A stretch of 64,000 nt of DNA from assembly GCF_947500975.1 (NCBI RefSeq), contig NZ_CANMUE010000004.1:1-64000 (forward strand), in the 5' to 3' direction. The first letter of the stretch is position 1. The number at the start of each line of letters is the position of its first letter. Below, piece after piece: positions 25,032 to 34,627 of this stretch. The DNA is from an uncultured Polaribacter sp. GTDB taxonomy: Bacteria; Bacteroidota; Bacteroidia; Flavobacteriales; Flavobacteriaceae. The position numbers and the translations under genes are program-made. The notes beneath the pieces were generated by a model. The model did no database searches and had not been told where the DNA came from. It was given only the letters and a program-made list of their open reading frames with translations.

Positions 25032-28000
25032 TTAATTCAGTTTAAAATTAATTTGCTGACTTTCTAAGGTAGATAATAACTCATTAGTAATTTTAATTTT
25101 AGTATTTCTGCTAGGTAAATTGATTTCAATTTTTTCTTTTGCATCCCAAACTGTAAAATTTAATGATTGACTACCAGGACTGTTTTTTAAGATAGACTCT
25201 AAATTTAAAATAGTGTCTTCTTTAATTTCTTGTAACGGAATTTTAATTGTTATTTTTTTACAAAGCTCGTCCATAATATCATGTAAAAGTTTAAAATCAG
25301 TAAACTTTAGACGAGGTTCCCCCATAACTCCTGTGTTTTTATTCATCCATCCAGCTTGTACTGTAACCCTTACAAATAGAAATGAATTTGGCACTAAAAA
25401 GTGTTTAAATTTCAAATAATCTTCACCAAAAAGTCTAAATTCATTACTATCACCATAGTCTTCAATAATAAAAGAAGCCCAACCTTTTCCCGCTTTAGAA
25501 ACTCTATGTTGCACATCGGTAACAATACCAGCAAAAGATAAATTGTTACCAACAATATTATTTAAATCTCCTTTAAAATCGTGTAATTTAGCATTGCAAA
25601 AAATCATTTCATTTTTAAAATCATCTAAAGGATGTGCAGAAATATAAATTCCTACAACTTCTTTTTCTTTACCTAATAATTCCATAGTTCCCCAAGTATC
25701 GCAAATAGGCATTTCTGGTTCTGGAAACTGAATTACAGAAGCTTCTCCAAATAAAGAAACTTGAGAAGAATTTTCATTTTCTTGGTATTTATTTCCAAAC
25801 TTAATAGCGCGTTCTAAAAAAGTCTGTCCTTTCTCATCTAATTGGTAATACTGTGCTCTGTGCGTGTCTTCAAAAGAGTCAAAACCACCAGCTAAAATCA
25901 AACCCTCAAAAGCTTTTTTATTAGCTACACGTAAATCTACACGTTTTGCCATGTCAAAAATTGATGTAAAATGACCGTTTTCTTTTCTTTCATTAATAAT
26001 TGCTTCTACAGCAGAATTTCCAACACCTTTTATTGCAGCCATTCCAAAACGAATTGCACCTTCTTTATTTACAGAAAATTTAGAATAAGATTCATTTACA
26101 TCTGGTCCTAAAACAGTAAGTCCAGAGCGTTTACACTCTTCCATAAAGAAGGAAACTGCTTTAATATCTTTCATATTATTTGAAAGTACAGATGCCATAT
26201 ATTCTGCTGGATAATGTGCTTTTAAATAAGCAGTTTGATAAGCGATCCAAGCATAACAAGTTGAGTGACTTTTGTTAAAGGCGTAACTTGCAAAGGCTTC
26301 CCAATCTTTCCAAATTTTTTCTAATTTATCAGCATCATGACCTTTTGCTGCAGCTTGTTCTATAAACTTTGGTTTCATTTTATCTAAAACCGCAATTTGT
26401 TTTTTTCCCATCGCTTTACGCAAAACATCAGCTTCACCTTTGGTAAAATCCGCTAATTTTTGCGAGAGTAACATTACTTGCTCTTGGTATACTGTAATTC
26501 CGTAAGTTTCTGCCAAATATTCTTCCATGGCAGGTAAATCGTACTCAATATCTTCAGTTCCGTGTTTTCTGTTGATAAAACTCGGAATATATTCCATTGG
26601 GCCAGGTCTGTATAAGGCATTCATTGCAATTAAATCTGCAAAAACAGTTGGTTTTAAAGAACGCATGTGTTTTTGCATTCCTGGAGATTCGTATTGAAAA
26701 ATACCAATCGTTTCTCCTCTTTGAAATAATTCATATGTTTTTACATCATCTAAAGGAAAATTTTCTGGATCTAAATCTACATTATGTCTAGCTTTTACAA
26801 TTTTTACGGTGTCTTTAATTAAAGTCAACGTTTTTAACCCTAAAAAATCCATTTTTAGCAAACCTGCAGATTCTACAACAGAGTTATCAAATTGGGTAAC
26901 ATACATGTCAGAATCCTTTGCCAATGCAACGGGAACATAGTTGGTAATATCTCCAGGTGTAATAATTACACCACAGGCATGAATTCCTGTATTTCTAACA
27001 GACCCTTCTAAAATAGTGGCTTTATTGATGGTTTCTGAAGTTAAATCAATTCCATTAGCCATCATTTGCAGTTCTTCAACCATCACTTTTTCTTCTGCTC
27101 GTAAACCTGCAATTTTACCTTTACTTTTGGCATCGTCACCAAAAATATTTTTGAGTTTTACACCTGGGATTAATTTTGCAATTCTATCTGCTTCAAAAAG
27201 AGGTAAATCTAAAACTCTGGCGGTATCTCTAATAGATGATTTTGCAGCCATAGTTCCGTATGTAATAATCTGTGCAACTTGATTTGCTCCATATTTATCA
27301 ATTACATAATCCATTACTCTGCTTCTTCCTTCATCATCAAAATCAATATCAATATCAGGCATGGAAACACGCTCAGGATTTAAGAAACGCTCAAAAAGTA
27401 AATCATATTTAATTGGATCTATATTGGTAATCCATAAACAGTAAGCAACAACTGAACCAGCAGCAGAACCACGTCCTGGGCCAACAGCTACATCCATATT
27501 TCTGGCTTCTCTAATAAAATCTTCAACAATTAAAAAATAACCAGGATACCCTGTTTTTTCAATTACTGAAAGTTCAAAATCTAAACGTTCTTTAATGGAT
27601 TCTGTAATTTCTCCATATCGTTTTTTAGCACCTACATAGGTTAAGTGTTTTAAGAAATTATTTTCTCCACGTTTTCCTCCGTCTTTTTCATCTTCTGTAT
27701 CTTTAAATTCTTCAGGAATATCAAAAGCGGGTAATAAAACATCTCTTGCAAGTGTAAAAACTTCAATTTTATCTACAATTTCTTGTATGTTGATGATTGC
27801 TTCAGGTAAATCTGCAAACAAAGCTTTCATTTCATCCGAAGATTTAAAATAATACTCTTCGTTTGGTAAACCATATCTATAACCACGACCTTTACCTTTA
27901 GGAGTAGCTTGTTTTTCACCATCTTTTACACATAATAAAATATCGTGTGCATTTGCATCTTTTTTTTCTAGATAAAAAGTGTTATTGGTGGCAACAATTT

Positions 28001-29372
28001 TAATATCGTGCTTTTTAGAAAATTTTAATAAGGTTTCATTTACAATTTTTTCATCTTGCTGATTATGGCGCATCAACTCAATATAAAAATCGTCTTTAAA
28101 TTGTTCTTTCCACCAAAGTAAAGCTTCTTCAGCCTGTTTTTCCCCAAGATTTAAAATTTTACTAGGAACCTCGCCATATAAATTCCCTGTTAAAACAATA
28201 ATATCTTCTTTGTATTTTTTGATGACTTCTCTATCAATTCTTGGAATGTAGTAAAAACCATCTACAAAAGCGATGGAGGACATTTTTGCTAAATTATGAT
28301 AGCCATTTTTATTTTTTGCTAATAAAACAACTTGATAACCATTGTCTTTTTGAGATTTATTTTTGTGATCTTCACAGACATTAAATTCGCAGCCAACAAT
28401 TGGTTTTATAGGCGTTTCTGCAGATTTATTATGATTTAAAACAGCACTAACAAAATGAAAAGCAGCCATCATATTTCCTGTATCTGTCATAGCAACAGCA
28501 GGCATATTATCTTTTGCAGCTGCTTTTACAATGTTACCAATTTGCATGGTAGATTGCAAAACCGAAAACTGAGTATGGTTGTGTAAATGCGCAAACTGTA
28601 CATTTTCTAACTCTGCTAAACCTGCAGACGTAGATTTTGTATTTTCTGTATTTTTTAACTTATCAAGACGTTTACGAATTTTATCACTTTCTTTTTTTAG
28701 ATTGATGTGTTTTAGGCCAATTACCTGAATTGGTTTAGGGTTGGCTTCAGAGAATTTTTTAAAATAATCTGCATCAACATCTAATTGTTCTTTGGTAAAT
28801 TCTTGCAAACGAATCAGTTCTAAAAAACAGCGAGTTGTTGCCTCAACATCGGCAGTTGCGTTGTGCGCTTCGCCAAAACCAATACCAAATAAATGATTGT
28901 GTAACTCTGTTAAGGTTGGCAACTTAAATTTACCATAACGTCCACCAGGAAGTTGACACATTAAAGCTGTTTTTTCTGTACAAGTATCTAAAAGTGGTAA
29001 AGTAGTAAGGTTGTTTTCAATGCCGAATCTATGAAATTCACACCCCATAATGTTGATATCGAACCCAACATTTTGTCCTACTATAAACTTTGTTTTTTGT
29101 AATGCTTCATTAAATAAAGCTAAACCTTTGTTTAAAGAGATTCCTTGCTCCTGGGCTAATTCAGTAGATATTCCATGAATTCTTTCTGCATCATAAGGAA
29201 TGTTAAATTCATCTGGTTCAATTAGAAAATCGTTGTGCTCTATAAGATTTCCCATTTCATCATGCAATTGCCATGCAATTTGCACACATCTTGGCCAATT
29301 GTCTGTATCTGTAATTGGAGCGTTCCAACTTTTGGGTAAACCTGTGGTTTCAGTATCAAAAATTAAGTACAT
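25032..29372 (-). CDS. dnaE: DNA polymerase III alpha subunit with fused N-terminal exonuclease
   Basis: At 1446 residues this is longer than Escherichia coli DnaE (1160) because a DEDDh 3'-5' exonuclease domain sits at the N-terminus (FDTETTG with D6 and E8, HNATADVEATTRCF as the last motif). A PHP domain follows from about residue 258, then the polymerase core with catalytic D673 and D675 in PDIDIDFDDEGR. A helix-hairpin-helix region (GMAAIKGVGNSAV) and an OB fold come last. It is the replicative polymerase. Several PHP metal ligands are replaced: T298, Q347, N397, N464 and F466 stand where His, His, Cys, Asp and His are normal. The PHP site is therefore probably inactive and the fused domain the likely proofreader. 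Confidence 0.95.
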   Translation of the reverse strand: MYLIFDTETTGLPKSWNAPITDTDNWPRCVQIAWQLHDEMGNLIEHNDFLIEPDEFNIPYDAERIHGISTELAQEQGISLNKGLALFNEALQKTKFIVGQNVGFDINIMGCEFHRFGIENNLTTLPLLDTCTEKTALMCQLPGGRYGKFKLPTLTELHNHLFGIGFGEAHNATADVEATTRCFLELIRLQEFTKEQLDVDADYFKKFSEANPKPIQVIGLKHINLKKESDKIRKRLDKLKNTENTKSTSAGLAELENVQFAHLHNHTQFSVLQSTMQIGNIVKAAAKDNMPAVAMTDTGNMMAAFHFVSAVLNHNKSAETPIKPIVGCEFNVCEDHKNKSQKDNGYQVVLLAKNKNGYHNLAKMSSIAFVDGFYYIPRIDREVIKKYKEDIIVLTGNLYGEVPSKILNLGEKQAEEALLWWKEQFKDDFYIELMRHNQQDEKIVNETLLKFSKKHDIKIVATNNTFYLEKKDANAHDILLCVKDGEKQATPKGKGRGYRYGLPNEEYYFKSSDEMKALFADLPEAIINIQEIVDKIEVFTLARDVLLPAFDIPEEFKDTEDEKDGGKRGENNFLKHLTYVGAKKRYGEITESIKERLDFELSVIEKTGYPGYFLIVEDFIREARNMDVAVGPGRGSAAGSVVAYCLWITNIDPIKYDLLFERFLNPERVSMPDIDIDFDDEGRSRVMDYVIDKYGANQVAQIITYGTMAAKSSIRDTARVLDLPLFEADRIAKLIPGVKLKNIFGDDAKSKGKIAGLRAEEKVMVEELQMMANGIDLTSETINKATILEGSVRNTGIHACGVIITPGDITNYVPVALAKDSDMYVTQFDNSVVESAGLLKMDFLGLKTLTLIKDTVKIVKARHNVDLDPENFPLDDVKTYELFQRGETIGIFQYESPGMQKHMRSLKPTVFADLIAMNALYRPGPMEYIPSFINRKHGTEDIEYDLPAMEEYLAETYGITVYQEQVMLLSQKLADFTKGEADVLRKAMGKKQIAVLDKMKPKFIEQAAAKGHDADKLEKIWKDWEAFASYAFNKSHSTCYAWIAYQTAYLKAHYPAEYMASVLSNNMKDIKAVSFFMEECKRSGLTVLGPDVNESYSKFSVNKEGAIRFGMAAIKGVGNSAVEAIINERKENGHFTSIFDMAKRVDLRVANKKAFEGLILAGGFDSFEDTHRAQYYQLDEKGQTFLERAIKFGNKYQENENSSQVSLFGEASVIQFPEPEMPICDTWGTMELLGKEKEVVGIYISAHPLDDFKNEMIFCNAKLHDFKGDLNNIVGNNLSFAGIVTDVQHRVSKAGKGWASFIIEDYGDSNEFRLFGEDYLKFKHFLVPNSFLFVRVTVQAGWMNKNTGVMGEPRLKFTDFKLLHDIMDELCKKITIKIPLQEIKEDTILNLESILKNSPGSQSLNFTVWDAKEKIEINLPSRNTKIKITNELLSTLESQQINFKLN

Positions 29373-29562
29373 AAAATGGCTTTTTTGTTGATGATTTTGG
29401 AAGGTTAAAAATACAAAATCAATAAAGATATTTGGTTGATATTTTATCTTGACTTATCAACAAAAAATAAGTTCAATTTTATTTACAATAATAATTAAGA
29501 AAAAGTGTAACATTTTTGTAATTTGCTCTACAAATAATAGAATTATAATTAAATATTTAAAA

Positions 29563-30315
29563 ATGAAAAAAATTGGATTAGTAATTGTTATGTTTTTGGG
29601 GTTAGTTACAAACGCTCAAACAGTAGATGAAATTTTATCATCATATTATGAAAATATTGGAGGATTAGAAAACCTTAAAAAGATTACTGGAATTAAGATG
29701 TCTGCTAGTGTGAATCAAGGAGGAATGGAAATACCTTTAGAGATTTATCAAATGTCTGATGGTAAACAGATGACGGTAATTAATTTTCAAGGAAAAGAAT
29801 TAAAGCAGGGTGTTTTTGATGGAGAAACTTTGTGGGGGCATAACTTTAGAACAATGAAAGCTGAAAAAAGTGATGCAGAAGCAACTGCAAATATGAAATT
29901 AGATATGAATGATTTTCCTGATGCTTTTATAGACTATAAAGAAAAAGGTTATTTAGTAGAGTTGATGGGTAAAGAAACCATTGATGGAGCAGAAACTTTT
30001 AAAATTAAATTAACAAAAGAACCCGTTACTGTAGATGGCAAAAAAGAAGATAGTGTTAGTTACTACTTTTTTGATACTGAAAATTATGTGCCAATTGCAA
30101 TACAGTCAGAAATTAAATCTGGTCCTGGAAAAGGGATGATATCTGAAGTTACAATGAGTGACTATCAAGAAGTAGATGGTTTGTACTTTCCTTTTTCTAT
30201 GACACAAGGAATAAAAGGAAAACCTGAAACTCAACAACCAATAACTTTTGCTAAAATAGAGTTAAACCCAACAGTAGATGCTGTATCATTTGCTTTTCCT
30301 GAAGAAAAAGAATAA
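29563..30315 (+). CDS. Secreted LolA-like (outer membrane lipoprotein-sorting-type) protein
   Basis: I chose the ATG at 29563, not the upstream ATG at 29449. The later start gives a clean signal peptide (MKKIGLVIVMFLGLVTNAQ), while the extra 38 residues of the longer frame are low-complexity and would bury it. The mature about 231 residues look like the LolA/LolB-type half-barrel seen in Bacteroidota 'outer membrane lipoprotein-sorting' proteins: GMEIPLEIYQMSDGKQMTVI, FDGETLWG, YKEKGYLVELMGKETIDG, YFFDTENYVPI. Its true role is unknown. It probably acts in the periplasm. A one-mismatch -7 box (CATTTTTG, 29511-29518) is upstream and a terminator follows. Confidence 0.8.
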   Translation: MKKIGLVIVMFLGLVTNAQTVDEILSSYYENIGGLENLKKITGIKMSASVNQGGMEIPLEIYQMSDGKQMTVINFQGKELKQGVFDGETLWGHNFRTMKAEKSDAEATANMKLDMNDFPDAFIDYKEKGYLVELMGKETIDGAETFKIKLTKEPVTVDGKKEDSVSYYFFDTENYVPIAIQSEIKSGPGKGMISEVTMSDYQEVDGLYFPFSMTQGIKGKPETQQPITFAKIELNPTVDAVSFAFPEEKE

Positions 30316-30330
30316 TTAAAAAATTAGTTT

Positions 30331-30363
30331 AAAATCCTCAAATTTATTTTTGAGGATTTTTTT
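30331..30363 (+). terminator. Terminator after the LolA-like gene
   Basis: A perfect 12-bp stem (30331-30342 with 30349-30360) with a TTTATT loop and a T-run lies 15 bases after the stop. Confidence 0.9.
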
Positions 30364-30383
30364 AATCAATAAACCCAAACACT

Positions 30384-33300
30384 ATGAAACAACAATTCCT
30401 ATTAATTGCTCTTGTGCTTTGTTCTTTGCACATAGAGGTTAACGCACAGAAAAAAAAGAATTCAAAAGGAAAACAATTATTTGGTGATTTAAGCGCAAGA
30501 CATATTGGTCCGGCTTTAATGAGTGGAAGAATAAATGATTTAGAAAACCATCCAACAAATAATAGAATTATTTATGCAGGAACTGCTGGAGGTGGAGTAT
30601 GGAAATCAAATGATGGTGGAGTTACTTTTAATTCTATTTTTGATGATTATTGCCAATCAATTGGAGCAGTAGAAATCGATCCAAATAACCCTGATAATGT
30701 TATTTATGTTGGTACAGGAGAAACTTGGACAAGAAATAGTATTTCTGTTGGAGATGGAATGTATAAATCTATTGATGGAGGTTCTAGTTGGAATAAAATA
30801 GGTTTTGAAAAATCAGAACATATTGCTAATATAATTGTAAATCCAAAAAACTCTAATGAAATTTATGTAGGTGTTTTAGGTGCTTTGTGGGGTGATAGTG
30901 AAGAAAGAGGTGTGTATAAGTCTATTGATGCAGGTGTAACATGGAATAAGATATTATATACTGACCAAAAAACAGGATGTGCAGATTTAACTATGGATCC
31001 TAATAATCCAAATATTTTATATGCCTCTATGTGGGAGTTTAGAAGAACGGGTTGGTCTTTTGAATCTGGAGGGAAAAATAGTGCCTTGTATAAATCTATT
31101 GATGGTGGAGCAACTTGGAATAAAATTCATAATGGTTTTCCTGAAGGGAAATTAGGAAGACTAGCAATTGCTGTAGCACCATCAGATTCTAAAGTTTTGT
31201 ATACTGTTATTGAAGCCGAAAAAAAAGAGAGAAAAGGTTTGTACAGAAGTGATGATGCGGGTAAAAGTTGGAAGCAATTAAATAATGATTTTGGTATTAC
31301 AGTTCGTCCTTTTTATTTTTCTAGAATAGTTGTAGATCCAAAAAATCCTGATGTTGTTGTTAAAGGAGGTTTAACAGGTTCTATTTCTAGAGATGGCGGA
31401 AAAACATTTAAAAACTTAGGAAACATGCATAGTGATATTCATGATATTACTTTTGATATCAACGATTCGGATAGAATGTATGCAGGAACAGATGGAGGTG
31501 TATATCGCTCTTTAAATGGAGGAACTACAATGGAAATTGTAGAAAATTTACCTTTATCACAATTTTATCATATAAGTGTAGATGATGCTGAACCTTATAA
31601 TGTTTATGGTGGCTTACAAGATAATGGCTCTTGGTATGGTCCTTCTTCTTCAACTGGTGGAGTTCAAGCTAGAGATTGGAATTCCGTAGGTGCAGGAGAT
31701 GGTTTTAGAGTTTTAAAACACCCCACAAAAAGTATTATATACTCAGAAATGCAAGGAGCGGAAAACGTTTGGAGATATAATGTTGATACTAAGAAAGTAA
31801 AAACAATACAACCTTTACCTCAAAAAGGATTTGCAAAATTACGTTTTAATTGGAATGCACCTATGGCTGTTAGTACTCATCAACCAGATAGATTTTATAT
31901 GGGAAGTCAATTCTTACATAAATCTGAAGATATGGGAGATACTTGGCAAATTATTTCGCCAGATTTAACAACTAATAATCCTTTAAAACAAAATCAAGAA
32001 AGTTCTGGAGGTTTATCTATGGATAATTCTGGGGCAGAAAATCACACAACTATTTTTACAATTGCAGAATCTACCTTAGATCAAAATGTAATTTGGGTTG
32101 GTACAGATGATGGTAATGTGCAAGTAACACAAGATGGAGGAAAAAACTGGGAAAATACTTCTATGAATATTCCAGGTTTACCAAAAAATACATGGGTTTA
32201 TCATATAGAAGCGAGTGTTTTTAATAAAGGAACAGCATATGCGGTTTTTGATGGTCATACAATGAATGATATGAAACCTTATGCATATAAAACTACAGAT
32301 TTTGGTAAAACTTGGAAAAGTATAATCACTGATCAAGTAGTTGGTTTTGTTAGAAATATTCAAGAAGATTATGTAAACCCAGATTTATTGTTTTTAGGTA
32401 CAGAATTTGGTTTGTATATTACTGTTGATGGAGGGAAAAACTGGAATAAATTTACAAACAATATGCCTTCTGTAGCTGTTCATTTTATTGATTTACAAAA
32501 GAAAACAAACGATTTAGTAATGGGAACTCACGGAAGAGGAGTTATAATTATTGACGATATTTCTCTTTTAAGAGAAATTAATGAAAAGGTATTAGCTAAA
32601 AAGGTACACTTTTTTGAAACAAAACCAACTGTAATTTTTGAAGAAGGAGGTTTTTCTGGTGGTTTTGGAGCAGAAACTCAATTTGTTGGAGCGAATCCAA
32701 GTAGGGCTGCACAAATTAAATATCATTTAAACAAACGTCACACATTTGGAAAAATGACATTAGAAATACAAGATGAGAATGAAAAAATAATTAGTAAACT
32801 GAGCCCAGGAAAATCTAAAGGAATCAATATTGTAAATTGGAATTATAGATTAAAAAACCCCAAAGTTGCAAAAGGAAAAACATTTAGTTTAAGTGGGTTT
32901 ACTTCTCCAGTAGTAGAAGCAGGAATTTATACTGTTGTGTTAAAGAAAGGTAAAGAAACGTATACTCAAAAAATAGAGTTAGTATATGATTCATCATCTA
33001 ATTTAACAAAATCAGAAAGAGCTTTTAAACATATGACAACAATGAAAATGTATGATATGACTGAAGAATTAGCATACATGGTTTACGAATTAGATGCAAT
33101 TTTAATAAAAGCAAAAGAGCTTAAAAAGAAAAAAATTGTAGAAAAATTAACAAGTCTTAAAAAAACTTTAGTAATAACTACAGGAGATAATTATACAGGT
33201 TCTGCAGAAACTCAATTAAGAGAAAAAATGACAGATTTATATAGCAAACTTGCAATAAACTTTGATAAACCTTCAAATTCAGAATTAGAAAGTTTATCAA

Positions 33301-33410
33301 TAATAGAAGAACGTTTTATAAAGGCTAAAAAAGATTATTCAAAAATTAAAAAGAAAGTTAAATTTTTGGAGAAACTAAACTTAAAAACTTTTGAAGAATT
33401 TGTAAAGTAA
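30384..33410 (+). CDS. Large secreted beta-propeller protein (BNR/VPS10-like repeats)
   Basis: The 1008-residue protein has a signal peptide (cut near NAQ) and, over residues about 35-745, many Asp-box (BNR) repeats of the form S-x-D-G-G-x-x-W: KSNDGGVTF, KSIDGGSSWNK, KSIDAGVTWNK, KSIDGGATWNK, RSDDAGKSW, TQDGGKNWEN, TVDGGKNWNK. These build two seven-bladed propellers of sortilin (VPS10) type. A helical C-terminal part (about 860-1008) follows. Related proteins are often annotated glycosyl hydrolase, but I see no catalytic evidence for that. A binding or peptidase-like role is possible. No partner gene is adjacent. Confidence is high for fold, low for function. Confidence 0.82.
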   Translation: MKQQFLLIALVLCSLHIEVNAQKKKNSKGKQLFGDLSARHIGPALMSGRINDLENHPTNNRIIYAGTAGGGVWKSNDGGVTFNSIFDDYCQSIGAVEIDPNNPDNVIYVGTGETWTRNSISVGDGMYKSIDGGSSWNKIGFEKSEHIANIIVNPKNSNEIYVGVLGALWGDSEERGVYKSIDAGVTWNKILYTDQKTGCADLTMDPNNPNILYASMWEFRRTGWSFESGGKNSALYKSIDGGATWNKIHNGFPEGKLGRLAIAVAPSDSKVLYTVIEAEKKERKGLYRSDDAGKSWKQLNNDFGITVRPFYFSRIVVDPKNPDVVVKGGLTGSISRDGGKTFKNLGNMHSDIHDITFDINDSDRMYAGTDGGVYRSLNGGTTMEIVENLPLSQFYHISVDDAEPYNVYGGLQDNGSWYGPSSSTGGVQARDWNSVGAGDGFRVLKHPTKSIIYSEMQGAENVWRYNVDTKKVKTIQPLPQKGFAKLRFNWNAPMAVSTHQPDRFYMGSQFLHKSEDMGDTWQIISPDLTTNNPLKQNQESSGGLSMDNSGAENHTTIFTIAESTLDQNVIWVGTDDGNVQVTQDGGKNWENTSMNIPGLPKNTWVYHIEASVFNKGTAYAVFDGHTMNDMKPYAYKTTDFGKTWKSIITDQVVGFVRNIQEDYVNPDLLFLGTEFGLYITVDGGKNWNKFTNNMPSVAVHFIDLQKKTNDLVMGTHGRGVIIIDDISLLREINEKVLAKKVHFFETKPTVIFEEGGFSGGFGAETQFVGANPSRAAQIKYHLNKRHTFGKMTLEIQDENEKIISKLSPGKSKGINIVNWNYRLKNPKVAKGKTFSLSGFTSPVVEAGIYTVVLKKGKETYTQKIELVYDSSSNLTKSERAFKHMTTMKMYDMTEELAYMVYELDAILIKAKELKKKKIVEKLTSLKKTLVITTGDNYTGSAETQLREKMTDLYSKLAINFDKPSNSELESLSIIEERFIKAKKDYSKIKKKVKFLEKLNLKTFEEFVK

Positions 33411-33475
33411 TTATTTCTTTTAAAAAAATATTATTAATTATTGAATAATAGTAGTTTATAATAAGAAAAAGTTAG

Positions 33476-33483
33476 TATTTTTG
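33476..33483 (+). promoter_or_regulatory. -7 box of the rpsP-rimM promoter
   Basis: TATTTTTG is a perfect TAnnTTTG match, followed by GCGCCC. It leaves a leader of about 60 bases before the rpsP ATG. Confidence 0.6.
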
Positions 33484-33489
33484 CGCCCA

Positions 33490-33536
33490 CTTACTACGAG
33501 ATAGTAAGATTATTAATAACCAAGGTCGTGAACCTT
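33490..33536 (+). promoter_or_regulatory. Two hairpins in the rpsP leader
   Basis: The first is CTTACTA (33490-33496) with TAGTAAG (33502-33508) and loop CGAGA. The second is AAGGT (33522-33526) with ACCTT (33532-33536) and loop CGTGA. Both lie between the -7 box and the ATG, so this may be an S16 autoregulatory leader. That is inference from position and structure. Confidence 0.4.
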
Positions 33537-33550
33537 AAAAAATTAACAGA

Positions 33551-34087
33551 ATGCCAGTAAAAATTAGATTACAAAGACACGGTAAAAAAGGAAAACCATT
33601 CTATTGGGTAGTTGCCGCTGATGCTCGTGCAAAAAGAGATGGTCGTTACTTAGAAAAATTAGGAACGTATAATCCAAATGTAAACCCTGCAATTATTGAT
33701 TTAGACGTTGATAAATCTGTAGAGTGGTTACAAAATGGTGCGCAACCAACAGAAACTGCAAAAAACATTTTATCTTATAAAGGTGCAATGTTAAAAAATC
33801 ATTTAATTGGTGGTATTAGAAAAGGAGCTTTAACTCAAGAACAAGCAGATGCAAAATTTGCAGCTTGGTTAGAAGAAAAAGCAGCTAAAATTTCTGATAA
33901 AGAAGCTGGGTTATCTAAAGCACAATCGGACGCAAAAGCAGCAGCTTTAGCAGCAGAAAAAGCAGTTAACGAAGCAAGAATTGAAGCAGCTAAACCAGTT
34001 GTTGAAGAAGTTGTAGAAGAAGTAGTTTCTGAGGCTGAAGCAGCACCAGAAACAATTGACGAAGCAGCAGAAAAAGCAGCAGAATAA
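33551..34087 (+). CDS. rpsP: 30S ribosomal protein S16 with long acidic/alanine-rich tail
   Basis: The first about 85 residues are a canonical S16 core (PVKIRLQRHGKKGKPFYWVV, YLEKLGTYNP, WLQNGAQPTETAKNIL). The remaining about 90 residues form a helical, Ala/Glu/Lys-rich extension ending in VEEVVSEAEAAPETIDEAAEK. E. coli S16 has 82 residues, so the protein is doubled in length here. Long tails are known for Bacteroidota S16. rimM follows after 15 bases, the usual pairing. A hairpin-bearing leader lies upstream. Confidence 0.96.
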   Translation: MPVKIRLQRHGKKGKPFYWVVAADARAKRDGRYLEKLGTYNPNVNPAIIDLDVDKSVEWLQNGAQPTETAKNILSYKGAMLKNHLIGGIRKGALTQEQADAKFAAWLEEKAAKISDKEAGLSKAQSDAKAAALAAEKAVNEARIEAAKPVVEEVVEEVVSEAEAAPETIDEAAEKAAE

Positions 34088-34102
34088 ATATTTATTACAA
34101 CA

Positions 34103-34627
34103 ATGCGTAAAGAAGATTGTTTTTATTTAGGCAGAATTGTAACAAAGTATAGTTTTAAAGGTGAAGTAGTTATCAAATTAGATACAGACGAGCCTGAGTT
34201 GTACACAGAAATGGAATCAGTTTATGTCGAATTCGGCACTAATCTGGTTCCATTTTTTATTGATAAAAGTTCACTTCATAAAGGAAATCAATTACGTGTT
34301 CAATTTGAAGATATATACTCTGAAGAAGAGGCCGATAGGATATTAAAATGTGGCGTTTATCTACCTACAACAATGTTACCAAAATTATCTGGTGATAAAT
34401 TTTACTATCACGAAGTAATTGGGTTTACTGTTGTAGATGCTAATTTTGGAAAAGTTGGGCAAATTGTTTATATAAATGATAAAGCTGCACAACCACTTTT
34501 TGAGATTGATAGAGATGGAACAGAAATTTTTATTCCTATGGTTGATGACTTTATTAAAAAAGTAGATAGAGAAAATAATACAATTGAAGTTGAGACTCCA
34601 GATGGTCTAATTGCTTTGTATATTTAG
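34103..34627 (+). CDS. rimM: Ribosome maturation factor RimM
   Basis: RimM assists 30S head assembly through contact with S19. The 174-residue protein has the N-terminal RimM domain (YLGRIVTKYSFKGEVVIKLDTD, the G-x-K-GE signature) and a C-terminal PRC-barrel (FYYHEVIGFTVVD, PLFEID, FIPMVDDFIKKVD). It lies directly after rpsP as in most bacteria. Its TAG stop (34625-34627) overlaps the first two bases of the following tRNA-Ser, so RNase P cutting the tRNA would trim this mRNA inside its stop codon. Confidence 0.96.
   Translation: MRKEDCFYLGRIVTKYSFKGEVVIKLDTDEPELYTEMESVYVEFGTNLVPFFIDKSSLHKGNQLRVQFEDIYSEEEADRILKCGVYLPTTMLPKLSGDKFYYHEVIGFTVVDANFGKVGQIVYINDKAAQPLFEIDRDGTEIFIPMVDDFIKKVDRENNTIEVETPDGLIALYI

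Noticed and set aside
29449..29562. Upstream ATG extension of the LolA-like gene
   Set aside because: It would place 38 low-complexity residues in front of a clean signal peptide; the -7-like box also lies inside it. Start moved to 29563.
30384..33410. Annotation of the BNR protein as a glycosyl hydrolase or sialidase
   Set aside because: Asp-box repeats alone only show the propeller fold; I see no sialidase arginine triad or other catalytic evidence.
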